Both the position numbers and the translations under genes were made by a program. A DNA stretch of 64,000 nt from Rhizoclosmatium globosum (Eukaryota > Chytridiomycota > Chytridiomycetes > Chytridiales > Chytriomycetaceae): the NCBI GenBank assembly GCA_002104985.1, contig MCGO01000048.1, positions 62,001-126,000 on the forward strand, read 5' to 3'. Every line of letters starts with the position of its first letter. The stretch's first letter is position 1. Shown in pieces: positions 1-12,130 of this stretch. Below the pieces are notes generated by a model, which was given only the letters and a program-made list of their open reading frames with translations, did not search any database and had not been told where the DNA came from.

Positions 1-1525
1 TCAAGCGGCGGATCCACAAACAAGGGCGACTGGAAGTTTCCTCTGGTCAAGAACCAGTTGGTCGGTTACTTTGGCCAGAATGCGATTGGTGCGTGTTTGG
101 TTGTTTGGTGGGTCGTTTGACAGTGAACTCATCCCTCTTTCCACAGCGAATGCCGTCAACATTGTGAACGGAACAAACAGCCGTAACACTTCAATTAGCG
201 ATTACCAGCATCCACTTGCATACTATTGCAGTACTGGTATGTTGACTGACGCCTTCAAAGAAATGCCACTCACGCTTCATTCTACCAGGATACTACAACA
301 CAATCAATCTTGGATTCATGAACATTTTTGGAGGAGGCGATAACCACTTTACAATCACGTTCAGTAGTTTTAGTCAGCTCAATTACGGTGGTGTTTATGT
401 TTACAGAGGAAATGGTGTCGAAAGTAATCCTCAGTACATTGTAAGAATTGCAATGGTCCACGTTCAGGCTTTAGCTCATTGATTTCAATCCAGGTCAACA
501 ATTATCAAGCCATCGGTCGTGATATCCAAGCTTGTCAACAACAGAATGTCAAAATTGTTTTGTCACTCGGAGGTGATCAAAGCTCCGCGTATCAATTCGG
601 AGTTGGTGATGGAGTGGCGTACGCCAATCTTTTCTACAACGCATTCTTGGAGGGAACTGCCGGCCCCGTTCGTCCCTTCGGACCTGGAGTTGTGTTGGAC
701 GGCATTGAACTTGACGTTGAAAAGAACGATAATCCAGCAGTGTGGACGCCCGAAATGATCAACTTTATCACTACACTCCGAAACTTGAGTCCAAAAACTC
801 AGCTGGCCAGTTGAGTGTAAACTTGAATTCGATTCACATTTTCAATACTTTGTGTATTTACATTTCTATTCGCAGTTGTTCCCCAGTGCTACTTGGGTTT
901 GATTGGGAAGGACGCCTACGTGGGCGATGTGATTTCTGCTACGGCTCCGATGCTCAACTACATTATTGTTCAGTTTTACAACAATCCTCAGTGCTCATAC
1001 CCCTTCGGATTTAACTTCAATACATGGAAGACGTTGTTCACTGGATCAATCATTGTTGGCCTTGCCGGAGACTGGACATCCGCTATTTCAGGTGGATTCT
1101 TGGAGCCTGGACCTTTACAAGCCGTATATGATATGGTAAGAAGTTTTGTGATTCAAGCTCAAAACGCTTACACTATAGTGAAAATATAGATCAAGAACGA
1201 TGCTCAATTCGGAGGATTCTCAGTTTATGATGTATCTTCGTCAAACCCACCTGCTCTTTCATGGAACGAAAAGAACTACAACAACCCTCCACTAACCACA
1301 TACTCAAAAACTCTCCGTGATTGTTTGAATGGGGTATCAGTTGGAAGTGGATTCCCTCCTCAAGGTCCTCAACAAAACAACTTGAACCTTGCGAATCGAT
1401 GCGGTGGCACATGGGTGTATGCCAATTCAAACTGTACACTAAAGACATGTGACCCGGCTATTCCCAACTTCTGCGGGCTGAATATGCATTGCTTCAGTTT
1501 CTTATCCACTACTTGTACTCCTTGA
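1..1525 (+). CDS. GH18 (class III/hevamine-like) chitinase, 5'-truncated by window edge
   Basis: Secreted endochitinase-type glycoside hydrolase cutting beta-1,4-GlcNAc polymers in the fungal wall or in chitinous prey. Six exons are readable: 1-88, 147-236, 289-440, 494-809, 876-1135 and 1190-1525. The start and signal peptide lie left of the window. Seen: the barrel strand opening LVGYFGQNA, the SLGGD strand-3 motif, the strand-4 catalytic segment DGIELDVE (last Glu is the expected proton donor), and VPQCYL and YIIVQFYNN downstream, all in the family's order. A short C-terminal Cys-rich module follows a Gly/Pro/Gln linker (Cys-Gly-Gly-Thr-Trp start, six or more Cys), possibly a small carbohydrate-binding module. 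In the strand-4 motif the usual DxDxE has Glu in place of the first Asp. The identification as GH18 is firm; substrate and CBM type are inferred. Confidence 0.9.
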
Positions 1526-1728
1526 CAGATTTAGAATTGTGAACTTTTCGTCCATTTCCTTTTTGCAGCGGTTCTATTATCACCTCTTAGTTTGTTATGT
1601 TCTTGCTAAACAAAATGCCATTTATTGAAAATTGAGAGCGTTATATGATTTGTTGAAGTCAACCGTGAAAAACTAGAAACATTAAGAAAAAACAACAACC
1701 AAAGAACAGATTATTCTTGATCGCACTC

Positions 1729-3646
1729 TTACGCAGGAGGTTTCACCTCCAACATTGACTTGTAATACTCGTGTGCTTTCTTGATTGGTTGAATAATAGG
1801 CTCGTCCATATTGGGAAGCACCTTGCTCACAAGCTCAAACAGGGGAATCATGACAAACCCAATGAAACCGACTTGAGCACTTGGCTTTGTCACCTTCTCT
1901 CTGTCCATGAATGGCGCGGTGGGAAGACCTTCTTTCTTCTCCTTGTCACTTTGGCAGAAGAACTCTTCGAGGAGGTTGTCGACCCATGGCTCTGAAACGT
2001 GTTTTGGGCGGACTTCGTTGGAGATGTCTGAGCATTTTATGATCATTTGCAGGAGCTGTTTAATTTTGTGAAGTTCGGGATTATTATCAAGCTCTAACGC
2101 GGTCAAAGGTAAAGAAAAAAATTTACCAGCTGTCGTTGAGCCTGATCTTCGAAATTGAAATCCGTACTGTACGTTTTGAACTTGGCCAAGATTTCTCCAT
2201 GCTTTGCCATATCCGTCGCAAGAATACAGTTGATGATTTGTTTACGGCATTCTCTGTATTGTACTTCTGGGAGTGTTCCGAGGATGTTGAGTGTAGGGTC
2301 TCGGAAAAGAGTGAACAGAACCGCTGAATATAGAGTTTTTTAGCTAATTCCAAAGCGTTTAAAATAACTTACCGGCGTGGTGGTTTTCTAAAGGCGAAAT
2401 ATCGTTATAGATGATGGTCAAGTCTGTATTGGCATTGATTTGGTATGCATTGTTCATTCCAGGATGATCCAAATCGTGCTAGGAGGGGCGGTTCAGAACA
2501 ACTCCGATCCAATTTCAAACTCAACTCCTATTGTTCCACAAATAAGTGCCAGTTTCTCCAATGGTGTGAGCTTGCTTATAGTCCCTGTCACATTCAAGAT
2601 CCCGTACATCTGTTTCGAAAAGCACAATCAGTCTCCACCCCCCCAACTTCACAACTTCGAAATCAATATCACCATTTGGGTTACGCAAAAGCAATGCTTA
2701 AAGTTGTGAAACGGGTTTGCATTATACGTGACACTGACTCGCGCCAAAAAGTTTCGAATGATGTCTTTATCGATGCTGAACGTCTTGACGAGATCGAGTT
2801 CTTCAAACATGTTCTCCATCAGTCCAATCAGCTCAATTTCGGTGTAGTTCCAGATATTGAAAGTGGGGTGTTTTAAGTGCTCGGTAACAGTGCTGCTGAA
2901 GACGGGGCGAGGTGTTGCCATGATTTTATCGACTGTTTCTTTATCATAGTTGCTTGCTCGTAACATTGCAAGATGAAGTGTTGGGTCGGAGTTTGGTTTC
3001 TTGGTCTTATAATATGAAAAGTTTAGTTCGCTTCAATTTGAGATGGAATAACATACTGTATTCTGAGCTACAGCGGGGGCGGCGGAAGCTTGAGAGCTCG
3101 ATGCAACACCCAACGGCACGCTCTTGATTTTTTTTTCAATTTCTTCAACCTCTTTTTTGAGGCTGGGAACTTCTCCCAATACAGATGTTGTGGCTTTGAT
3201 TGTTTCCATCAGTTTCTTGGTTTCGACAGGTGTTTCCACAGATGGCTTTGGAACTACGATAATGTTTTGTTAACACTTAAACTACATAACTAAGTGTGCG
3301 AGCATCGAAGTGTCAGATGTGGGTTTGTCTCCCTCAAAAATCCGACATACATCCCTCTCTAACTTTGCAATCCAAAAGGTTCATAACACTAACCCATTTT
3401 AATTTGAAGATTGTAAGGCTCTTCCACCGTGTTTTTGGGGATATTAGGACCAATTGGAACCAACGCGTTTTTTGCAGAATACAGTTTCAACACCGCGTCA
3501 CAAGAAGCAGTCCCCTTATCAGATACTTCAGCTGCAGCGCAAAGCACTGATTTGACTTCCTTCATTGTATGGTTCGGTCGGATCCGTATGGACTCCACCT
3601 TAGAGGAGTTGTTGACTTTGAGGAATATTTGAGTTACGATTGGCAT
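1729..3646 (-). CDS. PDE9A-like: PDE9-type 3',5'-cyclic nucleotide phosphodiesterase
   Basis: Hydrolyses cyclic nucleotides; PDE9 enzymes of animals prefer cGMP. Seven exons give about 510 aa: 3646-3394, 3253-3057, 3005-2673, 2609-2526, 2478-2373, 2323-2127, 2091-1729. The N-terminal 85 residues resemble the PDE9A-specific N-terminus ([12 protein letters not shown]). A Lys/Glu-rich stretch follows, then the catalytic domain: [15 protein letters not shown] (first metal-binding His signature), [34 protein letters not shown], then [12 protein letters not shown] and [12 protein letters not shown]. All four metal ligands (His, His, Asp, Asp) are present. The last exon needs acceptor TTAGAG to stay in frame. 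PDE9-like enzymes are not standard in non-flagellated fungi, so this supports a zoosporic lineage with cGMP signalling. Substrate preference is inferred. Confidence 0.92.
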
Positions 3647-4117
3647 CTTTTGTGAGGACTCGCGAAAGTGTTTGTTAAATCAGGGAAATTGCTGTTGATT
3701 TCGATAGGTTTGGAAATTTGGCGGGTAAAGTTCCGGGTTAGTGTTTGGCTGTGGATAAGACTGAGCTCACAACTATATTTGACGCTATAGGCTAGGCTTG
3801 TGTCGAACAGCCAATGTGAAAGAATCGAAGAGCTACTGCTTCTTGGTGGCAGAGCCTGTAAGTGAGATGTGGTGGTGAAAAAATTGGAACAAGGGAGGCA
3901 GAAGAAGGTCAATCTCTTTCTTATGAAGGCCAATCAGAAACGGTTTCAGTGGTTTATCACAAAATAAGTATTTATCTTTATCATTTTATAACAATATTTT
4001 TCATAACTTATGAAATGAATAGTCAGATACTGAACTTCATTTTGGACATAATATATCAAAAGCATAACTATCAAAACGAAAGATACGATCCTTCATCTGA
4101 ACTCTTTTCAAAAAAGA
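3647..4117. other. intergenic, no gene seen
   Basis: 471 bp between the PDE9 start codon and the 3' end of the CSN3 gene, both on the minus strand. Short open frames here have no recognisable motif. It must contain the PDE9 promoter and the CSN3 terminator; no specific element was recognised. Confidence 0.5.
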
Positions 4118-5931
4118 TCAGTACATATCATCGTCATCCATCAAGACATCGTCATCTCCTGCAGCTTCTGAATCAAACGAAGCGCCTACGTACATTCCGC
4201 TACCCATTCCACTCACAAGTCCTCCCATTCCACTGCTGCTTCCACCGTATCCGCCAAACCGATCACCTTTATCCCCAACCACAGCAACTTTAACCAAATA
4301 CTCTTTACTGGCCCCAACAACACGATCCATTTCACTCAACCGTTCATAGATTCCAACAACTTCACGCATTTTCCCTTCCAATACGGAGAAATCGTATCCT
4401 TGCCCTGGAACAGACGTAGAGTCGTGGAAAGTGACCATTCCTCCACCGTCAACGCTTTCGTCGATTGTTGCAGCGACTTTTCCGGATTCAATGAGTTCCA
4501 TGAGGTATTTGCGGATGACGGCCGGGGATTGGTGGGCGGGTGGAAGGGAGGCGGAGACAGAGGATAGGATGGAGGGGAGGGAGAGGGTAAGATATGTCTT
4601 TGTGAGTTTGAGGATTTGGCGGTGGGCGAGGGATTTGTTGATGCATTGACGTGCAAGACCGAGGTTGTGGCCGTTTTGTAGGCTTTGGGTGAGTCGCTCG
4701 ACCTCTAATGCATGATTTGGGATTAGAAATTGTGAGAACGCAACAATTGATAATGCCTTTCTAAACAAAGTCCAAGCACCTTGTGGTCTCACTGCACATC
4801 GCTTCGCGATATTTCTAAGCTCGCTCTATTTAAGACATGGACGAGCCCCGTTCGTGTCCTCGCTACGCACTTCTTTCCACAGTATTTCCAACGCGTTTTC
4901 GTAATCTGCACTCCAATCACGCTCAAAAAATCCTTCACGTCTCACTCAGTCCAAGTATCAAAACACAAACTCACCACCAACAAGGTCCTGATACTTTCCC
5001 TTCTCAAGATTCTTCAAAAACTCTCCCAACTTCTTTTTAGATTCATCCGCAACAACTCTCGTCACAACGGTAGACATGCATCGAGCCACACCACCCTTTT
5101 CCAACTTCGCAGAGTCGGAGGAGGAAGGACCGGACAAAAAGTAGACGAGAGAGCCCTTTTTCCAGGCTTCGACTTGGATGGCTGATGCGCCTGATTTGGA
5201 GGGGGCAGCGAGACAGACTCTGAAGTGGTGGACAGCGTCGTCGTAACGTTTGAGGGCGGAGAGGAGGGTGCCGGCGTAGAAAGAGTAGAGAAGGAAGTCA
5301 GTGATTGAGACGTGGTGGGTTGATTTCTCGATGGCTGTGAGTGGGTTCATGACGACTGGGAGGGCGTAGGAATGCATTTTTGCGAGGATGGCGTACTTGA
5401 GGAAGAGAGTGTGGATCTTTGTGAGGGAGTGGTGGCCTGGGCGGGAGATTGTCCTAGAGTAGTTGAGGGTGGGGCATTAGTGGATGCCAGTAAGAAGGAA
5501 ACCACTCTCAACTGAATTCTCGTGAGGATGTTTCTCAGAGGCGCCACGGCCAATCGCGGGTTCCGTTCGCGATCGGCAAAAGCAGCAATAGCATTTGCGA
5601 ACTGGGCCAGTGCGTCGTTGAAGCCCTGGATCGTTTGTGGCAACAACCGCGTCGCCAGCTCAGCCGCAGAAAACATTTGATGCGCCGCAATTGCCGAACT
5701 TCGGAGACGCGCACTCAAAAGAACAACCGCGAACGGCGCTTGGAACGGCTGACTCAGCTGCCCTGAATTCAAGAGCGTTTCAATAGGGAAAGATGCCAGC
5801 TCGGAGTCGCCCAGTCCGCGGACAGCGCGGAGGAACGAGCTCGGTCCACTCGATACAAGCTGCTCAGAAGGTGTCGATGCATCAAGTACGATGGCGACTG
5901 CTTGCTGCAGAGTGAGAGAAGGTGCGGCCAT
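4118..5931 (-). CDS. COPS3/CSN3: COP9 signalosome complex subunit 3
   Basis: PCI-domain scaffold subunit of the COP9 signalosome, the complex that removes NEDD8 from cullin-RING ubiquitin ligases in nucleus and cytosol. Five exons (5931-5513, 5453-4975, 4905-4871, 4825-4780, 4704-4118) give about 521 aa, longer than the roughly 420 aa of human CSN3. The two mini-exons of 35 and 46 bp are supported because only they restore the conserved segment SELRNIAKRC. The winged-helix part shows NLGLARQCINKS, LTKTYLTLSL and GGMVTFHDS, characteristic of CSN3. The C-terminal tail is Gly/Ser/Met-rich and ends in an Asp-rich acidic stretch, an extension beyond the family core. Codon phases at all four junctions agree. 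Identification is by recalled family similarity, not alignment. Confidence 0.88.
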
Positions 5932-6003
5932 CCTTCGTTCTTGTTGGTTAGAAAATAATAAACAAGTATAACCTGTATGGATTCTATAAATTAAATTACG
6001 ACT

Positions 6004-7553
6004 TTATGAGGAGGTTTGCTCGTCATTATTTTGATCTGCTAGTAATGGCTGAGTACTGCCTCGTCCTCTCCTGTCAGCTCCGTAATAATACTCGTAGTCC
6101 TCATCATCGTCTAAATCGTCCCCACTCCCACCACATACTCGTAGCCGCCCGAGAAGTTTAATTACTAGTCCACCATCTTCCCACAAGTCATCCAACCAAA
6201 TCACGTCCCACACAGCATCTTGTACACTCAACCGAACCGTCATATCGTCACCCACCAACACTCCATACACACCAGTACCCGGGCGTCCACTATTTGTTCG
6301 TGCAGGCTGCATCCTTCGTATTAAATCCGCAGGAGTTTGATTGCTTCCAGCCTCCACCTCTTGGACCTGAGCTCGAAGTGTCCCTTCACTGTTCAATCCT
6401 TCCGGAACCCGAAACTCACCCCAACTAAACGCCCACCAGTTCATACCCGCTGCTCCTGCCATCTCAACACACGTCAAGAAACTTGCTACAGCATTCACAA
6501 CTTCTCCTGTCGTCCATTCCTCCCCGTTTCCTTGCAAGTATCCCATCGCGACGAGGACTGCAAGGATGAAAGATTGGAGGTATGAAATAAAAAGTACGAG
6601 TTTTATGGCGAGGAATTGGTAGATGGGTCGACCAGGAGGTAAATCATGGTGGACTGCAAGATAAAAGGAGAGTAAGGTGAACATGGAGAGACCCATTGAC
6701 GCGAGATTTAGAATGACAATATACACGTGACCGAATTTAGGTGACATGGATTCTACACCGTCCATCAAGTAAGCTAAGAAAACAGAGATTCTCAACAAAC
6801 ATACCTGGACAAAAGAGGTTCCAATAATCCAACAACAGAGTCCCAATACACGTCAACGACCGCATAACAAGTAATTGACATATCCCCAGTTTACAATAAA
6901 CCAAAAAGCGGGGATGTTTCGGGTCATAAGTGAAGCAACACAGTGGAGGTGGGCATCGTTTCCTCCCCACGCCACGTTCCGAGGTACGCATTGATTCACG
7001 CTGCTGATCCCACGTGTGTCCAAGGTAGAGTAAGCAGAGGTTGAAGAAGGAGTACACGGCGAATCCTTCATCTGTCAGGTTGAGTTTGGTGTTTGAGTGG
7101 CGCTGGATCGAGGACGAGTGATGGGGAACACGTACACAGATCGCGGTACAAGTTGATGTAAAGAGCGGCATCGGGAAAGCGGTACGAGACAAAGGCGCAG
7201 ACGGCGTACGATGGCACCATGAACAGAATCTGGAAAGAAAGAGTCTTTAAACACACACTGCCCCCTCTCTCTCCCATTCATCAAACACTTCAGGTCCTTA
7301 CCCGAACAATATGTCGCTGAAGTGGCGGTCGTGACCAGTTTCGAAGGTGGAAGGCAATCAGAACTGAAGATGCTACCACAGCCACAAGTGCAAAGAGACC
7401 CGCCGTGAACCAGCCAACAAGCCATTTTCGTTCTGGATTTACATCGATTTGGGCAAGGGAAAGGAGGATTGTTTCAGGTGGGATTGGGGCGTGGTGGATA
7501 GGGCAAGTCTCAAGCATTCCAAGTGATTTGATAAGAAAACAAATATTATTCAA
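6004..7553 (-). CDS. TMEM184 / organic solute transporter alpha family membrane protein
   Basis: Predicted seven-helix membrane protein of the TMEM184/Ostalpha (DUF300) family. Members act in endomembranes, and plant and yeast relatives sit at the vacuole; exact function is open. Exons: 7553-7302, 7229-7136, 7071-6805, 6752-6004, about 453 aa; junctions are phase-consistent. Seen in order: a first helix GLFALVAVVASSVLIAFHL, then ILFMVPSYAVCAF, YRDLYEGFAVYSFFNLC (family signature; it appears only when donor GTACGT is used), PRFLVYCKLGICQLLVMR, KFGHVYIVILN and FLAIKLVLFISYLQSF. The C-terminus is long, polar and acidic with a Tyr/Asp-rich segment. An internal Met about 12 codons downstream could also be the start. 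Confidence 0.85.
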
Positions 7554-7669
7554 AGTTGTTTACACGGAAGAAACACAAGAAAGAAAGGAGATACTATATC
7601 AAATGAATTACACTGGACCTACACTACAGATTACACCCCAAAACATTACACACTACAACCAAAAACTTC

Positions 7670-9809
7670 TCAACCCCGCAACTTCTCAATCGCCATCAAA
7701 ATCTTGCGTCTAACTCCAATCTGCACCACATTCAATTCATTCCTCAAATCATCCGCTGTAAGCGTAACCAACACAGACCCGTCCACATCATGACTCCTAA
7801 ATGTCTGTACAACCTCCTCCGTCGCTCCCACTGAGAATAACCAATCCGCTACCATGTCCACTGTCCAATCATTCGCAGGGTACTGTGAAAGCACGGATTC
7901 TGCATCGATAGACTGTGTTCTTGGTCGACCGCCTCTGAACGCGCTGGATTGGGACGCGGATCGGGCCATCGAGACTGTGCGGGCTGGGAATTGGGTTTGG
8001 TTCAAGTCGAGCTTTTGCATCTCGGACGCGAGTTTTGTTTGTTGCTCGCGGATGGCTTGGTATGGGGAGTCGTCGTATGCGGGTGGTGGTAGGATTGGGT
8101 TTGTGGGGGAGAGGGGTGGGGTTCCTGGCATGGCGCCGCCGGGCATGGGGACTTGGTACATTGGTTGTTGTTGAGGGGATGGATGGGAATAATATTGGCG
8201 AGGGGTTTGGGAGTAGAGGGACGGGGTTGGGCGGAGAGATGGGGATGAGTGTGGGGATGGGAGACCGCCACGGAGGGAAGGAGAGGACGAAGCCATGGAA
8301 GAGGCGTAGAGGGATGGGGATGCGGCTGGACCATCAGATTCGACGCGTGGTTGAGGAAGAACAATGATGGGAACCTCCAAGTAAATGTTGGGAACATCAG
8401 AGTTGACTGTGGTAATTTGCAATCGCAACAGTGTGTTCACACTATCAAATCCTGTTAATGCAAACTACATGACGAAATTTTTTATACGTACGCAATGAGT
8501 TGAGAACCAAAAGATGCAAGAGCAACTGTAAATGACCAATTAGTCATCAGCACATTTCAAAAAGGGACGACTGTACATTGTGGATCGATTGGAAGTTGAA
8601 TACGACGAACTAGCGGCTCAACGCCACCAGCTCCTCCAACCTTCAACAGTTGGAAATTCTCGGCAACTTCTGCAACAGGACGAGGGAAGTGAGCATACGT
8701 CGCCTCTTCGTTTGTCGATTTATGGTTCCAACCAACGGTTGTCTTGGCGGATGAAAAACCAGCTGCAATGTTCAAAGACGCGCTCATGCTTCTCAAACGT
8801 GCGTTTTCGGGAGTACTGCTAATGACCAGGTTGACTTCCAAGACATCGCCAATCGTAACCACAGTGGTTGGAATTTGTAGAGAGTAGGCACACTCGCTAG
8901 GAGATGCGACTACAAACTTATCTACGGGAATAGGATTTTGCAGGAACTGGTTTTTTTGAAATTGAGTTTGAATCAAATATACATAAAAATGGAAATGTTC
9001 TCACCTTCAGCCTTGCCGATTCAGGCATGATGATAGTGATCGGAATTTCCTTTTCCAGTGTTGTCTTTGTGAAGTTCTTGCCCTCATAGAAGCTGACAAT
9101 AGCCTTCAAGTGGTACGTCACCGATCCGGACGGATGCTCGAACGAGGGAGGCATGTCATTACGTGGCAGCTTGAATCGGAATGGGTATGAGGCGGAGGAT
9201 CCAAACTATGAAATCAATTGTTGAGGAACATACATTATGTTTCAAAGTTGAACCCACCCCATCCGGATGAACGCTTTCTTTAGCCTCAAGAACAAGATCG
9301 AAACTCTGTTGAAAGATACGACTATGTTTGAGAACCTTGTAGCTGTCGCTTTCGTACTTGGTGGCCAATTTGGTTGAATCTGTGGCTATAGCATTTGGAA
9401 GCTCCCTGTCACACCAGTCACCAATAAGCTGCAACGTCCCCTGAAGTGGCTCTTACCATCTGGTTTCGCAAGTTCCCTTCATTTCAGTCTATATGATCCT
9501 TTAGCTGCTTACAGAAACTGAGCAAGCATAAGCAACGAACCTGAATGCTGAGGGATTTGAGCTTGTTCTCCACCTTGAGGGTGATAGTTCCCTCCAAATA
9601 GCAGTCGGAAGTGCCCCTACGTTAGCGATCAGTACACAGAGCAGCTGGGGATGATTTGGGTTGACATACCAGCCAGCTTCAGCAATGATTGTACCGTTTG
9701 GGCCTGCACATTTACCGCGTCCAACAATTCTGTCAAACGAATGTTAGTAAGTGGCATAATGGATCGCGATCCATAAACGCCGTACACACCCAGTGATGCT
9801 AGTGCTCAT
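7670..9809 (-). CDS. alpha-arrestin with C-terminal SAM domain (array copy A)
   Basis: First (3'-most) of four paralogues. Nine exons were resolved: 9809-9790, 9729-9670, 9616-9541, 9488-9457, 9405-9258, 9205-9005, 8946-8577, 8525-8492, 8441-7670, about 570 aa. The N-terminal arrestin fold runs from IVGRGKCAGPNG through MPPSFEHPSGS and FYEGKNFTKTT. The arrestin-C sheet includes CAYSLQIPTTVV, NIAAGFSSAKTTVG and FPRPVAEVAE. Next come a Pro/Ser-rich linker with a PY motif (PPAY, in LPPPAYDD), a short coiled coil (REQQTKLASEMQKLDL) and a SAM domain (WTVDMVADWLFSVGA ... RRKILMAIEKL). Alpha-arrestins link membrane cargo to Nedd4/Rsp5 ubiquitin ligases through PPxY; the SAM domain suggests self-assembly. 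The reading frame is intact. Cargo is unknown. Confidence 0.85.
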
Positions 9810-9934
9810 TTGTGGTTGGTCTTCTCGATAATTTTTTAGGAGCACGCGCCGCTCAATATGTCACACAACGCATTTAATTCAATGAAACAAAAGGGCTATT
9901 AATATACGTAACAAACGTACAAATTTCTAAAGTA

Positions 9935-12021
9935 TTAACCGCGGAGCTTCTCAATCCCCATCAAGATCTTACGGCGAACTCCAAGTTGACTAACCTTCAG
10001 CTCGTCACGAAGATCTTCTGCTGTAAGAGTAAGCAACACAGATCCATCAATAGCTTGCTGCTTGAATGATTCCACAACTTCCTCGTACGCGCCCTTCTGT
10101 CTGACCCATTCCGCAACCATTTCAACTGTCCAGTCAGGAGCTGGACCTTGCGAAACCACGGACTCGTCAATTGATTGCGAACGAGATGCAAGAATGAAAG
10201 ATCCGTCAAAGAGGGAGTTTGATTGCGAAGCTGTACGGATCATGGATATTTCTGTACGCGAACGCTCAACCTTTTCAATGTCAGCAAGTAGCTCGGATAG
10301 CTTGGCTTGTTCTTCTCTGAGTCTTTGGATTTCAGTCATTGAGCCAGGCAATTCCTTGTATGAAGGTGGAGACGAAAGTAGTCCCTTTTGCGTGGATGGT
10401 GAGGTTGGAGTACTGGGCATTCGCGTTACAGACTGCATCGGAGGTTGATACAATTGATTCGGAAGAGTGACGGAGCGTGTAATTGGGGATGAAGAAGCAG
10501 AGGAGGCGGTAAGAGCTGGAAACATTGGAACTCCGGATGGGGGTGGAATAAGTACGACAGGAGTCTGGTTTGAAAATTGTGGGTTTATGATTGAATAATT
10601 ATTGGCATTACCTCAAAATCCACGTTTGGCTGATCGGAATCGTCAGTGAAAATCAACAGTTTGAAGATTGTCTTGACACTTTTATGTGACAGAAAACGTC
10701 AGAAGAATACATTAAAAAAGACGGCTTACGTGATAAGTTGCGATCCAAATGATGCCAAAGCCACTATAAGAAGTTGTTAGTCATTTCTTGACTCTGTCCA
10801 GATGAATATCACCATCAGGATCAACAAAAAGCGTGAATCGACGAACAATAGGCTCCGCGCCTCCATTTCCGCCTACTGTAAAAGGAGAGAAAGGCTCGGA
10901 ATATTCTGCAATAGGCCGGGGGAAGCTTGCTAGCGCTGCTCCAACCTTTGGTTTCGCAGGCTGATTAAACCCCGCCGACGATTTTCCTGGCAGAAAGCTA
11001 GCCACCATCTGCAATGCAGCCGAAAATCGCAACAGTTTGGCGAAAGCTGGTGTGCTGGCAATAACAAGATTGACTTCAAGTTCTTGTCCAATTTCAATCA
11101 CACTCTTTGGAAGCTGCAGCGAGTATGAACAGAAGGTTGGTGAATCGACTATGAAGTTGTCTACAGGATATGGGGATCTAAGAAGCTGACGAGGTATTTG
11201 GTTAAACCTAACAAAGAATGCGAATGCTATACCTTAAGCTTTGCAAGCTCCGGCATTTTAACTGTAATTGGCACTTCCATATCCACTAAGGATTAAATTA
11301 TTTTGGTAAAATTCTTACCCTCATAAAAAGTCGCAATGATTTTGAGACTGTACGAGACAGATCCCCCTGGGTGGTCAAAGGAAGGCGGCATGTCATTGTA
11401 TGGTAAGCGAGACTTGAATGGAATAGGAATCGAGGCTCCGTTCTGGTTATGTCGTTTAGTCAAAGTTTAGGCCCATTGGAGAAACTAACAGGGTCGGGGA
11501 AGAGAGGCTCTTTACTCTCATAAGCAGTATCTGTGTTCAGTTGAAAGACGCTCTTTTGCTTTACAACTTTGTAGTTGCTGCGCTCGCCTGTTGTTGCCAA
11601 TTTTGTGGGGTCGGATGACTCCCTGTTGATAAACTGATCGTCAGCGATGATAGATCGTAGTTATGAAAGTAATACCATCTTGTTTCGCAAGTTCCTTTTA
11701 GTTCGGTCTAAGGTGGCTTAGATCAGTGGAAGCAAATCGAACAACTGATCGTACCTGAATTCGAAGCGATTTAACGGTACCAGCTGCTTTAAACAGCACG
11801 AATCCCTCCAAAGTGCATTCAGGTGTGTTCCTTTATCTGGATATTAGATCATGTCGATAGAGAGAACCTCGCCAGTGACACGGGAAGAACTCACCATCCA
11901 GCTTCCACAGCAATTGATTGGTTTGGACCGGCGGATTTGCCACGGCCAATTACACTAATGATCGCTTAGTCAATGCGTCAGTTACTGCTCTGGCAGCCAC
12001 TCACGCCATGATGGTGCTCAT
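9935..12021 (-). CDS. alpha-arrestin with C-terminal SAM domain (array copy B), in-frame stop or 33-bp intron
   Basis: Second paralogue. Start ATG (MSTIMA) at 12021; exons follow the same plan as copy A. Arrestin-N ends with MPPSFDHPGGS, arrestin-C has CSYSLQLPKSV and FPRPIAEYSEPFSP. The linker carries the PY motif PPSY, then EIQRLREEQAKLSELLADIE (coiled coil) and a SAM domain (WTVEMVAEWVRQKGA). Odd: in the segment that reads GKNFTKTT in copy A, copy B reads GKNFTKII followed by TAA (11293-11295). A 33-bp stretch, 11286-11318, has splice-like ends (GTAAGA...CCTTAG) and length divisible by three, so removing it would keep the frame. Either it is a very short new intron or the gene is truncated. 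The arrestin-C region differs most from the other copies. Confidence 0.72.
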
Positions 12022-12130
12022 TTGTGCAATTCAAATTTCTGATTTGCTGAACACGTGCTTTCACATCATTATGTATGTGTAAAAATTATAAGTTTTTTAT
12101 CATTTATTAGCCTTGCTATAATCTCTATCA

